DNA of 61,794 bases from Clostridiales bacterium (GTDB lineage Bacteria > Bacillota > Clostridia > Oscillospirales > Oscillospiraceae), in NCBI GenBank assembly GCA_019423635.1, contig JAHZBA010000014.1, forward strand, positions 1 to 61,794, written 5' to 3'. The notes below the pieces were generated by a model. The model was not told the origin of the DNA. It searched no databases and was given only the letters and a program-made list of their open reading frames with translations. Below are positions 33,214-40,479 of this stretch, one piece after another; position 1 is the first letter of the stretch; each line of letters opens with the position of its first letter. A program made the position numbers and the translations under genes.

Positions 33214-33311
33214 CAGAGCGTTTCACGCAGCATCCCGGGAAAAGATCCGGCGAGACGGCCCTGGAGACTTTGTATACAGAGTCATTCCAACCAAACTGAA
33301 AGGAGCAACCT

Positions 33312-33800
33312 ATGAAAAAAGTCGCCGTTATCATGGGCTCGGATTCCGACTGGCCCTCCGTCAAAGCCGCCTGCACCCAGCTGGAGGCCTTCGGCATCCC
33401 CTGTGAGGCCCATATCATGAGCGCCCACCGCACCCCCGCCCAGGCGGCGGAGTTTGCCACCTCCGCCCGCAAAGCCGGCTTTGGCGTCGTCATCTGCGCC
33501 GCCGGCATGGCCGCGCACCTGGCCGGCGCCATGGCCGCCAACTCCACCCTGCCCGTCATCGGCATCCCCATGCAGAGCGGCTCCCTGAACGGCCTGGACG
33601 CCCTGCTCTCCACCGTCCAGATGCCCAGCGGCATCCCCGTGGCCACGGTGGGCATCAACGCCGCCAAGAACGCCGCCATCCTGGCCGCCCAGATCCTGGC
33701 GGTCTCCGACGACACCCTGGCCGCCCGGCTGGACAGCGCCCGGCAGGACATGGCCGCCCAGATCGAGGAAAAGGACGCCAAGCTCCAGGCGGAGCTCTGA
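33312..33800 (+). CDS. purE: N5-carboxyaminoimidazole ribonucleotide mutase
   Basis: A 162-aa PurE. GSDSDWP at 9-15, MSAHRTP at about 36-42 (catalytic His), CAAGMAAHLAGAMA, and IPMQSGSLNGLDALLSTVQMPSGIPVATV are all class I features. Class I PurE normally works with PurK (carboxylase using ATP), yet no purK is in this operon. GAAAGGAGCAACC precedes the ATG. First gene of the purine cluster. Confidence 0.96.
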   Translation: MKKVAVIMGSDSDWPSVKAACTQLEAFGIPCEAHIMSAHRTPAQAAEFATSARKAGFGVVICAAGMAAHLAGAMAANSTLPVIGIPMQSGSLNGLDALLSTVQMPSGIPVATVGINAAKNAAILAAQILAVSDDTLAARLDSARQDMAAQIEEKDAKLQAEL

Positions 33801-33821
33801 GGGAAGTGCTTCCCGCATTCC

Positions 33822-33855
33822 AATTCCTAATTTCTAATTCCTAATTCCTAATTGA
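33822..33855. repeat. solo 34-nt AATTCCT repeat
   Basis: Made of AATTCCTAATT-type units. It is 31/34 identical by my count to the right-hand inverted repeat that flanks the S23 gene at 40427-40460. It lies between purE and purC, ending 19 bases before the purC start. Confidence 0.8.
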
Positions 33856-33873
33856 AACAGGGAGGTTTTTATC

Positions 33874-34584
33874 ATGCAGAAGAAAGAACAGCTCTACGAG
33901 GGCAAGGCCAAGAAGGTCTTTGCCACCGACGACCCCAACCTTGTCATTGTCTCCTATAAGGACGACGCCACCGCCTTCAACGGCGCGAAGAAGGGCACCA
34001 TTGCCGGCAAGGGCGCCATCAACAACCGCATGAGCAACAATCTCATGCGCCGCCTGGAGGAAAAGGGCGTCCCCACCCACTTCGTGGAGGAGCTCAGCGA
34101 CCGGGAGACCGTGGTGAAGAAGGTCTCCATCGTCCCTCTGGAGGTCATCATCCGCAACATCTCCGCCGGGTCCTTTGCCAAGCGCTACGGCGTGGAGGAG
34201 GGCATTGTCTTCGACGCCCCCACCATTGAGTTCTCCTACAAGTGCGACGCACTGGACGACCCCCTGCTGAACGAGTACCATGCCCTTGCCCTGAAGCTGG
34301 CCACCCGGGAGGAGATCGACCTCATCAAGAAGTACGCCTTCGCCGTCAATGACCTGCTCAAGGGCTTCATGAAGGAGATCGGCATTGACCTGGTGGACTT
34401 CAAGCTGGAGTTCGGCAAGCTCCCGGACGGGACCATCGTCCTGGCCGACGAGATCAGCCCCGACACCTGCCGTCTCTGGGATGAGAAGACCCACGAGAAG
34501 CTGGACAAGGACCGGTTCCGCCGGGACCTGGGCGGCGCGGAGGAGGCCTATGAAGAGGTCATGCGCCGCCTGATGGGTGAGTAA
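33874..34584 (+). CDS. purC: SAICAR synthetase
   Basis: A 236-aa PurC, joining aspartate to CAIR with ATP. Characteristic blocks: LYEGKAKKVF at the start, SYKDDATAFNG, SIVPLEVIIRNISAGSFAKRYG, and LADEISPDTCRLWD. Length fits the short bacterial form (about 235-240). GGGAGG precedes the ATG at 33874. The next gene starts 3 bases after the stop. Confidence 0.97.
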   Translation: MQKKEQLYEGKAKKVFATDDPNLVIVSYKDDATAFNGAKKGTIAGKGAINNRMSNNLMRRLEEKGVPTHFVEELSDRETVVKKVSIVPLEVIIRNISAGSFAKRYGVEEGIVFDAPTIEFSYKCDALDDPLLNEYHALALKLATREEIDLIKKYAFAVNDLLKGFMKEIGIDLVDFKLEFGKLPDGTIVLADEISPDTCRLWDEKTHEKLDKDRFRRDLGGAEEAYEEVMRRLMGE

Positions 34585-34587
34585 GCC

Positions 34588-34728
34588 GTGGGGATCATCG
34601 GCGGGGCGGACGGCCCCACCGCCATCTTTGTCAGCGGCAATCTCCCCGGCCTGATCCTCGTGCTGCTGGCGGCCATGGCCATCATCGGCGGGGGAATCTG
34701 GTTTTTCCTGCACAAGCGTAAGAAATAA
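34588..34728 (+). CDS. 46-aa membrane micropeptide with GGADGPT motif (OadB-like signature)
   Basis: GTG start at 34588, 3 bases after purC; stop at 34726-34728, followed by the purF ribosome site. The peptide begins MGIIGGADGPTAIFVSGN, a signature of the sodium-binding region of the beta subunit of Na+-translocating decarboxylases (OadB/GcdB). One transmembrane helix (about 19-41) and a basic KRKK-type end follow. The ribosome site is weak, so translation is probably coupled to purC. It is far too short to be a decarboxylase subunit. Either a captured sodium-site peptide or an independent small membrane protein; function unknown. Confidence 0.75.
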   Translation: MGIIGGADGPTAIFVSGNLPGLILVLLAAMAIIGGGIWFFLHKRKK

Positions 34729-34740
34729 GGAGGCTCTTTT

Positions 34741-36162
34741 ATGGGCGGATTTTTTGGTGCCATTGCCAAGCGCGACGTGGTGCTGGACGTATTCTTCGGC
34801 ACCGACTATCACTCCCACCTGGGCACCCGTCGGGGAGGGATGGTGATTTACCACGCCAGGGAGGGCTTCCAGCGGCAGATTCACAACATTGAAAACAGTC
34901 CCTTCCGCACAAAATTTGAAAAGGACCTGGCGGACTTCCGGGGCTGCGCCGGCATCGGCTGCATCAGCGACACGGACCCCCAGCCTCTGCTGGTGCGGTC
35001 CCACCTGGGGCTGTTCGCCATCACCACGGTGGGCATCATCAACAATGCCGAGGAGCTGGTGGAGCGGTACTTCTCCCACAACGACCGGCAGTTCATGGCT
35101 ATGAGTAGCGGCAAGGTCAACGCCACCGAGCTTATCGCGGCACTCATCAACCAGCAGGACAATCTGATCTCCGGGATTCAATACGCCCAGCAGCAGATCG
35201 ACGGCTCCGCCACCATCCTGATTCTCACCGGCCGGGGACTGCTGTGCGCCCGGGACCGCCTGGGCCGCCTGCCTATGCTGATCGGCCAGAGCGACGACGG
35301 CTGCTGCGTGGCCTTCGAGTCCTTCGCCTACCAGAAACTGGGCTACCGGAACGTCTATGAGCTGGGCCCCGGGGAGATCGTCAGGGTGACCGCGGAGGGC
35401 TATGAGACCCTGGCCCCCGCCGGGGAGAAGATGCGGATCTGCGCCTTCCTCTGGACCTATTACGGCTACCCCAACAGCAACTACGAGGGGGTCAACGTGG
35501 AGGTCATGCGCTGCCGCAACGGCGAGATCATGGCCCGGGACGAGGCCGCCCGGGGCACGCTGCCGGAGGTGGACTCCGTGGCCGGCGTGCCGGACTCCGG
35601 CGTGCCCCACGCCATCGGCTATGCCAACGCCAGCGGAAAGCCCTTTGCCCGCCCCTTTGTGAAGTACACCCCCACCTGGCCCCGGTCCTTCATGCCCGAC
35701 AGCCAGGATGTGCGCAACAAGGTGGCCAAGATGAAGCAGATCCCCGTGCCGGAGCTGATCCAGGGCAAAAAGCTCCTCTTTGTGGACGACTCCATCGTCC
35801 GGGGCACCCAGCTGCGGGAGACCGTGGAGTTCCTCTACGGCGCCGGCGCCAGGGAGGTCCACATGCGCTCCGCCTGTCCCCCCATCATGTACGGCTGCAA
35901 GTACCTGAATTTCTCCCGCAGCAACTCCGACATGGAGCTCATCGCCCGCCGGACCATCCAGGAGCTGGAGGGCGACGAGGGGCAAAGGCACCTGGAGGAG
36001 TACGCCGACGCCTCCACGGAGCGGGGCGGCTGTTTGCTGAAGACCATCTGCAAGTCCCTGGGCTTTGACTCCCTGGGCTATCAGTCCCTGGACGGCCTGC
36101 TGGAGGCCATCGGGATTGACCGGGACAAGGTCTGCACCTACTGCTGGACCGGGAAGGAGTAA
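34741..36162 (+). CDS. purF: amidophosphoribosyltransferase homologue lacking the glutaminase cysteine
   Basis: A 473-aa PurF-family protein. The N-terminal Ntn glutaminase fold is kept (GTDYHSHLGTRRGGM, LGLFAITTVGIINNAEEL), but the start is MGGFFGA where active enzymes have MCGVFG; the nucleophile Cys is a Gly (GGC). The PRPP loop LLFVDDSIVRGTQLRET is intact (about 344-360), and Cys residues near 425 and in CTYC at the end match the Fe-S ligands of Bacillus-type PurF. It may use free ammonia, or ammonia from another glutaminase. GGAGG precedes the ATG. Similar Cys-less forms are known in other anaerobes, so this is not simple decay. Confidence 0.88.
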   Translation: MGGFFGAIAKRDVVLDVFFGTDYHSHLGTRRGGMVIYHAREGFQRQIHNIENSPFRTKFEKDLADFRGCAGIGCISDTDPQPLLVRSHLGLFAITTVGIINNAEELVERYFSHNDRQFMAMSSGKVNATELIAALINQQDNLISGIQYAQQQIDGSATILILTGRGLLCARDRLGRLPMLIGQSDDGCCVAFESFAYQKLGYRNVYELGPGEIVRVTAEGYETLAPAGEKMRICAFLWTYYGYPNSNYEGVNVEVMRCRNGEIMARDEAARGTLPEVDSVAGVPDSGVPHAIGYANASGKPFARPFVKYTPTWPRSFMPDSQDVRNKVAKMKQIPVPELIQGKKLLFVDDSIVRGTQLRETVEFLYGAGAREVHMRSACPPIMYGCKYLNFSRSNSDMELIARRTIQELEGDEGQRHLEEYADASTERGGCLLKTICKSLGFDSLGYQSLDGLLEAIGIDRDKVCTYCWTGKE

Positions 36163-36217
36163 GAACCCATATGCACAACGGCTGCATGCCGTCCCTCTCA
36201 CTTCTGTTTCACGGCAA

Positions 36218-36233
36218 TGTTTCACGTGAAACA
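36218..36233. promoter_or_regulatory. parS site (ParB/Spo0J binding)
   Basis: TGTTTCACGTGAAACA is a perfect 16-bp palindrome and equals the bacterial chromosomal parS consensus. It lies in the 97-base purF-purM gap. A half-site (TGTTTCACGG) is found 13 bases upstream. parS sites load ParB for chromosome segregation and cluster near the origin. Confidence 0.92.
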
Positions 36234-36259
36234 TATGTTCTATTAAACGGAGGTCACCT

Positions 36260-37327
36260 ATGAACAACTCCCATTCCGCCTCCTACGCCGCCGCCGGCGT
36301 GGATATTGAGGCCGGCTACAAAGGCGTACAGCTGATGAAAAAGCATGTGGCCCGCACCATGATTCCCGGTGTGGTCAGCGGCATCGGCGGCTTCGGCGGC
36401 CTGTTCGCCCCGGATCTTGCCGGGATGAAGGAGCCGGTGCTGGTCAGCGGCACCGACGGCGTGGGCACCAAGATCCGCCTGGCCCAGCTGCTGAACAAGC
36501 ATGACACCATTGGCATCGACTGCGTGGCCATGTGCGTCAACGACATCATCTGCTGCGGCGCGCGGCCCCTGTTCTTCCTGGACTACATCGCCATCGGCAA
36601 GAACGAGCCGGAGAAGGTGGCCTCTATCGTCTCCGGCGTGGCGGAGGGCTGCGTCCAGTCGGGCTGCGCCCTCATCGGCGGCGAGACCGCCGAGCACCCC
36701 GGCCTGATGAAGCCGGAGGACTACGACCTGGCCGGCTTCGCCGTGGGCGTGGTGGATAAGGCGAAGATTATCGACGGCTCCAAGGTGGCCGAGGGGGACG
36801 CCCTCATCGGCCTCACCTCCTCCGGGGTCCACTCCAACGGCTTCTCCCTGGTGCGCAAGGTCTTCGACATCGAGCACGCCGACCTGACCACCCCCATGGA
36901 CGAGCTGGAGGGCAAGTCCCTGGGCGAGGCCCTGCTGGCCCCCACCAGGCTCTACGTGAAGCCCGTCCTGGCTCTGATTGACGGCGGGATCGACCTCCAC
37001 GGCGCCAGCCACATCACCGGCGGGGGGTTCTATGAGAACGTCCCCCGGATGCTGCCCAAGGGGCTGGAGGCCCGCTTCTACGCGGCCATGCTGCCCAATC
37101 TGCCCATCTTCGACCTCATTCAGAGGCGGGGGGACATCCCGGAGCACGACATGTACAACACCTTCAACATGGGCCTGGGTATGGTACTGGCCGTTCCCCA
37201 GGACCAGGCGGAACAGGCCCTGTCCATTCTCCGCGCCGCCGGCGAGACCGACGCCGCGGTGGTGGGCCATGTCCAGCCGGGAGACGCGGGGGTTGTCTTC
37301 TGTGAAGTCTGCCCCCCTGTTGTATGA
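36260..37327 (+). CDS. purM: AIR synthetase (phosphoribosylformylglycinamidine cyclo-ligase)
   Basis: A 355-aa PurM. Blocks SYAAAGVDIEAGYKGV, LVSGTDGVGTKIRLA, GIDCVAMCVNDIICCGARPLFFLDY, GGETAEHPG and the C-terminal GMVLAVP are typical. Closes the imidazole ring of AIR with ATP. CGGAGGTCACC precedes the ATG at 36260. Overlaps purN by 4 bases (ATGA). Confidence 0.97.
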   Translation: MNNSHSASYAAAGVDIEAGYKGVQLMKKHVARTMIPGVVSGIGGFGGLFAPDLAGMKEPVLVSGTDGVGTKIRLAQLLNKHDTIGIDCVAMCVNDIICCGARPLFFLDYIAIGKNEPEKVASIVSGVAEGCVQSGCALIGGETAEHPGLMKPEDYDLAGFAVGVVDKAKIIDGSKVAEGDALIGLTSSGVHSNGFSLVRKVFDIEHADLTTPMDELEGKSLGEALLAPTRLYVKPVLALIDGGIDLHGASHITGGGFYENVPRMLPKGLEARFYAAMLPNLPIFDLIQRRGDIPEHDMYNTFNMGLGMVLAVPQDQAEQALSILRAAGETDAAVVGHVQPGDAGVVFCEVCPPVV

Positions 37328-37962
37328 GTATGGGGAAGACGAGAATCGCCGTTCTGGTCTCCGGCGGCGGAACCAATCTTCAGGCCCTCATTGACGCCCA
37401 GGGTCGGGGGGAGATCGTCAACGGGGAGATCGCCGCCGTCATCTCCTCCGCGCCGGAGGCCTACGCCCTGGCGCGGGCCGAAAAGGCCGGTATCCCCGGC
37501 TATGTGCTGGCCCGGAAGGATTTTCCCTCCAGCCAGGCCATGACCTGGGCCCTGGTGGGGAAATTGCAGGAGCTGTCCATTGACCTGGTGGTGATGGCGG
37601 GCTTTATGACCATCGTCACCCCGGAGCTGTTCGAGGTCTATGAAAACGCCGTCATCAACATCCACCCCGCCCTGATCCCCTCCTTCTGCGGCAAGGGGGC
37701 CTACGGCCTCCACGTCCACGAGCAGGCTCTGGCCTACGGGGTGAAGGTGTCCGGGGCCACCGTCCACTTCGTCACCGAGGAGTGCGACGGCGGGCCCATC
37801 ATCCTCCAGAAGGCGGTGGACGTCCTCCCCGACGACACCCCGGAGACCCTCCAGCGCCGGATCATGGAGCAGTGCGAGTGGAAGCTGCTGCCCCAGGCCG
37901 TCTCCCTGTTCTGCCAGGACCGGCTGCGGGTGGAGGGGCGGACCGTCCGAATCTTGCCGTAG
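37324..37962 (+). CDS. purN: phosphoribosylglycinamide formyltransferase
   Basis: A 212-aa folate-dependent GAR transformylase. AVLVSGGGTNLQALID at the start, the catalytic triad as Asn/His in VINIHPALIPSF and Asp in TEECDGGPII. Start at 37324 or at the third codon (also ATG). The stop TAG is the beginning of an 80-base palindromic repeat, so the last codon lies at a repeat edge. Confidence 0.96.
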   Translation: MSMGKTRIAVLVSGGGTNLQALIDAQGRGEIVNGEIAAVISSAPEAYALARAEKAGIPGYVLARKDFPSSQAMTWALVGKLQELSIDLVVMAGFMTIVTPELFEVYENAVINIHPALIPSFCGKGAYGLHVHEQALAYGVKVSGATVHFVTEECDGGPIILQKAVDVLPDDTPETLQRRIMEQCEWKLLPQAVSLFCQDRLRVEGRTVRILP

Positions 37963-38037
37963 GGCGCGACGACCTCGGCGCGCCGTCTTCTCAGGCAAAT
38001 ATGATAAATACGGCGGGCCGAGTCGTCCCGCCCTACA
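37957..38037. repeat. GTAGGGCGCG palindromic element, copy 1
   Basis: Starts in the purN stop codon with CCGTAGGGCGCGACGACC and ends with GGTCGTCCCGCCCTACA-like sequence just before the next gene's ribosome site (AGGAGG). The ends are imperfect inverted repeats; the centre is AT-richer and differs from copy 2. Confidence 0.8.
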
Positions 38038-38050
38038 GGAGGCAACCTGT

Positions 38051-38761
38051 ATGATCGACCTTACAAAATATCTCTCCCAAAACCCCTACCCCGGCCGGGG
38101 CATCGTCCTGGGCCGCACCGCCGACAATAAAAAGGCGGCGGTGGCCTACTTCATCATGGGCCGCAGCGAGAACAGCCGCAACCGGGTCTTTGAGGAGACG
38201 GAGGACGGCATCCGCACCCGGGCCTTCGACGAGTCCAAAATGACGGACCCCTCCCTCATCATCTACCACCCCGTCCGGCTGCTGCCCAACGGCCTGCTGG
38301 TGGTGACCAATGGCGACCAGACCGACACCATCCGGGATGCCATCGCCGAGGGCCACTGCTACCGCCACGCCCTGAATTCCCGGAGATTTGAGCCCGACGG
38401 CCCCAACTGGACCCCCCGCATCTCCGGGGTGGTCAAGCCCGACGGGAGCTATAACCTGTCCATTCTGAAGAGCCTGGACGGCGACCCGAGCTGCTGCTGC
38501 CGGTACTTCTTCGAGTACGACAGCCCCATCGCCGGCACGGGCCACCTGATCCATACCTACCAAGAGAATCTGGAGCCCCTGCCCTCCTTTGAAGGCGAGC
38601 CCCGGCGGGTGGCTATCGACGCCGCCGACGCCCGGTCCTGGGCGGAGTGCATCTGGAACCACCTGAATGAGGAAAACAAGGTGTCCCTCTACGTCCAGCT
38701 CTTCGACCTGGCCAGCGGCCAGCGGGACATCGCCATCCTCAATAAGCACGGTAATCCGTAG
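38051..38761 (+). CDS. PurO-type IMP cyclohydrolase
   Basis: A 236-aa protein of the archaeal-type IMP cyclohydrolase family: it opens NPYPGRGIVLGRTADNKKA, with YFIMGRSENSRNR, TNGDQTDTI and NWTPRISGV. It would close FAICAR to IMP, replacing the N-terminal half of PurH. It stands directly before a separate AICAR transformylase, so PurH is split here and its cyclohydrolase part replaced by a non-homologous enzyme. ACAGGAGGCAACC, from the repeat end, is the ribosome site. The stop TAG again begins a repeat. Confidence 0.92.
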   Translation: MIDLTKYLSQNPYPGRGIVLGRTADNKKAAVAYFIMGRSENSRNRVFEETEDGIRTRAFDESKMTDPSLIIYHPVRLLPNGLLVVTNGDQTDTIRDAIAEGHCYRHALNSRRFEPDGPNWTPRISGVVKPDGSYNLSILKSLDGDPSCCCRYFFEYDSPIAGTGHLIHTYQENLEPLPSFEGEPRRVAIDAADARSWAECIWNHLNEENKVSLYVQLFDLASGQRDIAILNKHGNP

Positions 38762-38837
38762 GGCGCGACGACCCCGGCGCGCCTTCCCCTAAGGTTTCGT
38801 TCCCTTTCAGCGGCGGGCCCAGGCGTCCCGCCCTACA
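38756..38837. repeat. GTAGGGCGCG palindromic element, copy 2
   Basis: Starts in the stop codon of the cyclohydrolase gene with CCGTAGGGCGCGACGACC, ends CGTCCCGCCCTACA. Nearly the same ends as copy 1, different centre. Confidence 0.8.
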
Positions 38838-38861
38838 CACCATCCAAAAGGAGTGCGCAAC

Positions 38862-40043
38862 ATGACCGAACTGGAACTGAAATACGGCTGCAATCCCAAC
38901 CAGAAGCCCTCCCGCATCTTTCTGCGCGGCGGCGGGGACCTGCCCATCACCGTGCTGAACGGTAGGCCGGGCTATATCAATTTCCTGGATGCCCTCAACT
39001 CCTGGCAGCTGGTGCGGGAACTGAAGGAGGCCACCGGCCTGCCTGCCGCCGCCAGCTTCAAGCACGTCTCCCCCGCCGGGGCCGCCGTGGGACTGCCCCT
39101 CAGCGAGACGGACCGGCAGCTCTACTTTGTGGACACGGCGGCGGAGCTGAGTCCCGTCGCCTGCGCCTACATCCGGGCTCGGGGTGCGGACCGGCTGTGC
39201 TCCTACGGCGACTGGGCGGCGCTTTCCGATGTGTGCGACGCGTCCGCCGCCCGCTATCTCAAGGACGAGGTCTCCGACGGCATCATCGCGCCCGGCTACA
39301 CCGCGGAGGCTCTGGAGATCCTGAAATCCAAGAAAAAGGGCAATTACAACGTGGTGCAGATCGACCCGGCCTATACGCCCGATCCCATCGAATACAAGGA
39401 CGTCTTCGGCGTCACCTTCCAGCAGGGACGGAACGAGTACCGCATCGACGAGTCCCTGCTGGGCCGCATTGTCACGAAGAACCACACCCTGCCGGAGCAG
39501 GCGAAGATTGACATGATCGTAGCGCTGATTACCCTGAAATACACCCAGTCCAACTCCGTCTGCTATGTGAAGAACGGACAGGCCATCGGCGTGGGGGCCG
39601 GCCAGCAGAGCCGCATCCACTGCACCCGCCTGGCCGGCACCAAGGCGGACAGCTGGTGGCTGCGCCAGCACCCGAAGGTGCTGGGACTTCCCTTCCGGGA
39701 GGACATCCGCCGTCCGGACCGGGACAACGCCATTGACTGCTATCTCTCGGAGGAGGAGAGCCGGTGGCTGCTGGCGGAGGGGACGTGGCAGCAGACTTTC
39801 CGGACCTGTCCCGCGCCCCTGACCGCGGAGGAGAAGCGGACCTGGATCGCCGGACTTACCGGCGTCACCTGCGGCTCCGACGCTTTCTTCCCCTTCGGCG
39901 ACAACGTGGAGCGGGCGCACCGGTCCGGCGTGGAGTACATTGTCCAGCCCGGCGGGTCCATCCGGGACGACCATGTGATTGAGACCGCGGACAAATACAA
40001 CATGACTATGTGCTTTACGGGGATGAGGCTGTTTCATCACTAA
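38862..40043 (+). CDS. stand-alone AICAR transformylase
   Basis: A 393-aa protein equal to the C-terminal domain of PurH. LKYGCNPNQ at the start, ASFKHVSPAGAAVG with the catalytic Lys-His, and RSGVEYIVQPGGSIRDDHVI near the end are AICAR formyltransferase signatures. No cyclohydrolase (MGS-like) domain. The ATG at 38862 has AAGGAG upstream and is preferred to a GTG three codons before. Works with the PurO-like enzyme upstream. Two bases after the stop begins the S23-flanking repeat. Confidence 0.94.
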   Translation: MTELELKYGCNPNQKPSRIFLRGGGDLPITVLNGRPGYINFLDALNSWQLVRELKEATGLPAAASFKHVSPAGAAVGLPLSETDRQLYFVDTAAELSPVACAYIRARGADRLCSYGDWAALSDVCDASAARYLKDEVSDGIIAPGYTAEALEILKSKKKGNYNVVQIDPAYTPDPIEYKDVFGVTFQQGRNEYRIDESLLGRIVTKNHTLPEQAKIDMIVALITLKYTQSNSVCYVKNGQAIGVGAGQQSRIHCTRLAGTKADSWWLRQHPKVLGLPFREDIRRPDRDNAIDCYLSEEESRWLLAEGTWQQTFRTCPAPLTAEEKRTWIAGLTGVTCGSDAFFPFGDNVERAHRSGVEYIVQPGGSIRDDHVIETADKYNMTMCFTGMRLFHH

Positions 40044-40044
40044 G

Positions 40045-40078
40045 TTAATTAGGAATTAGGAATGAGGAATTAGGAATT
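40045..40078. repeat. left 34-nt inverted repeat of the S23 cassette
   Basis: TTAATTAGGAATTAGGAATG and 14 more bases; its reverse complement matches 40427-40460 at 31 of 34 positions by my count. It provides AGGA upstream of, and part of, the TTG start of the S23 gene. Confidence 0.85.
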
Positions 40079-40442
40079 GAAAGAGAACGAGGTGCGGCAG
40101 AAGAGCTTGGCATTTGCGAAAAGGATCGTTTTCACTTACCAATATTTGTGTAATGAAAAAAGAGAATATGTCCTGTCAAAACAGCTTCTCCGCAGCGGCA
40201 CCAGTATTGGAGCAAATATTGCGGAGGCGCAATATGGCAGCAGCCGTAAGGACTTTCTCAACAAGCTCTACATCGCTTTGAAAGAATGCGCCGAAACACT
40301 GTACTGGCTAGAGCTTCTCTCTTCCTGTGACTATCTGAGCAATTCCCAATTTCAATCTCTCCAAGAAGACTGCGAGGAACTGCGCAAACTCCTTTCCTCC
40401 ATCACTAAGTCGGTCCGCGATGGAATAATTCCTAATTCCTAA
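40077..40442 (+). CDS. four-helix-bundle (S23/IVS-type) protein
   Basis: A 121-aa protein of the S23 (23S rRNA intervening-sequence) four-helix-bundle family, related in fold to Avd of diversity-generating retroelements. Family blocks: KSLAFAKRIVFTYQYL, VLSKQLLRSGTSIGANIAEAQ, DFLNKLYIALKECAETLYWLELL. The only start in frame after the upstream stop is TTG 40077 (or GTG 40092). Both start and stop codons fall inside the flanking inverted repeats. The base composition is much more AT-rich than all pur genes around it, so it is an insertion between the AICAR transformylase gene and purD. Function is unknown. Confidence 0.88.
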   Translation: MKENEVRQKSLAFAKRIVFTYQYLCNEKREYVLSKQLLRSGTSIGANIAEAQYGSSRKDFLNKLYIALKECAETLYWLELLSSCDYLSNSQFQSLQEDCEELRKLLSSITKSVRDGIIPNS

Positions 40443-40460
40443 CTCCTAATTCCTAATTCA
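40427..40460. repeat. right 34-nt inverted repeat of the S23 cassette
   Basis: AATTCCTAATTCCTAACTCC and 14 more bases. Supplies the TAA stop of the S23 gene and ends just before the purD ribosome site (AAGGAAAGG). Confidence 0.85.
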
Positions 40461-40479
40461 AGGAAAGGTTGTGCGAAAG

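Noticed and set aside
33058..33311. Purine (guanine) riboswitch before purE
   Set aside because: The conserved three-way-junction core sequences were not found; only the GGAAATA dyads are seen.
33822..33855. CRISPR-like array of AATTCCT units
   Set aside because: Units are contiguous 7-11 base repeats with no spacers and there are no cas genes.
34741..36162. PurF homologue as a pseudogene
   Set aside because: Frame, PRPP loop, Fe-S cysteines and ribosome site are all intact; only the nucleophile is replaced.
33841..36267. 808-codon minus-strand frame across purC and purF
   Set aside because: Shadow frame caused by high GC; both plus-strand genes are clear and in operon order.
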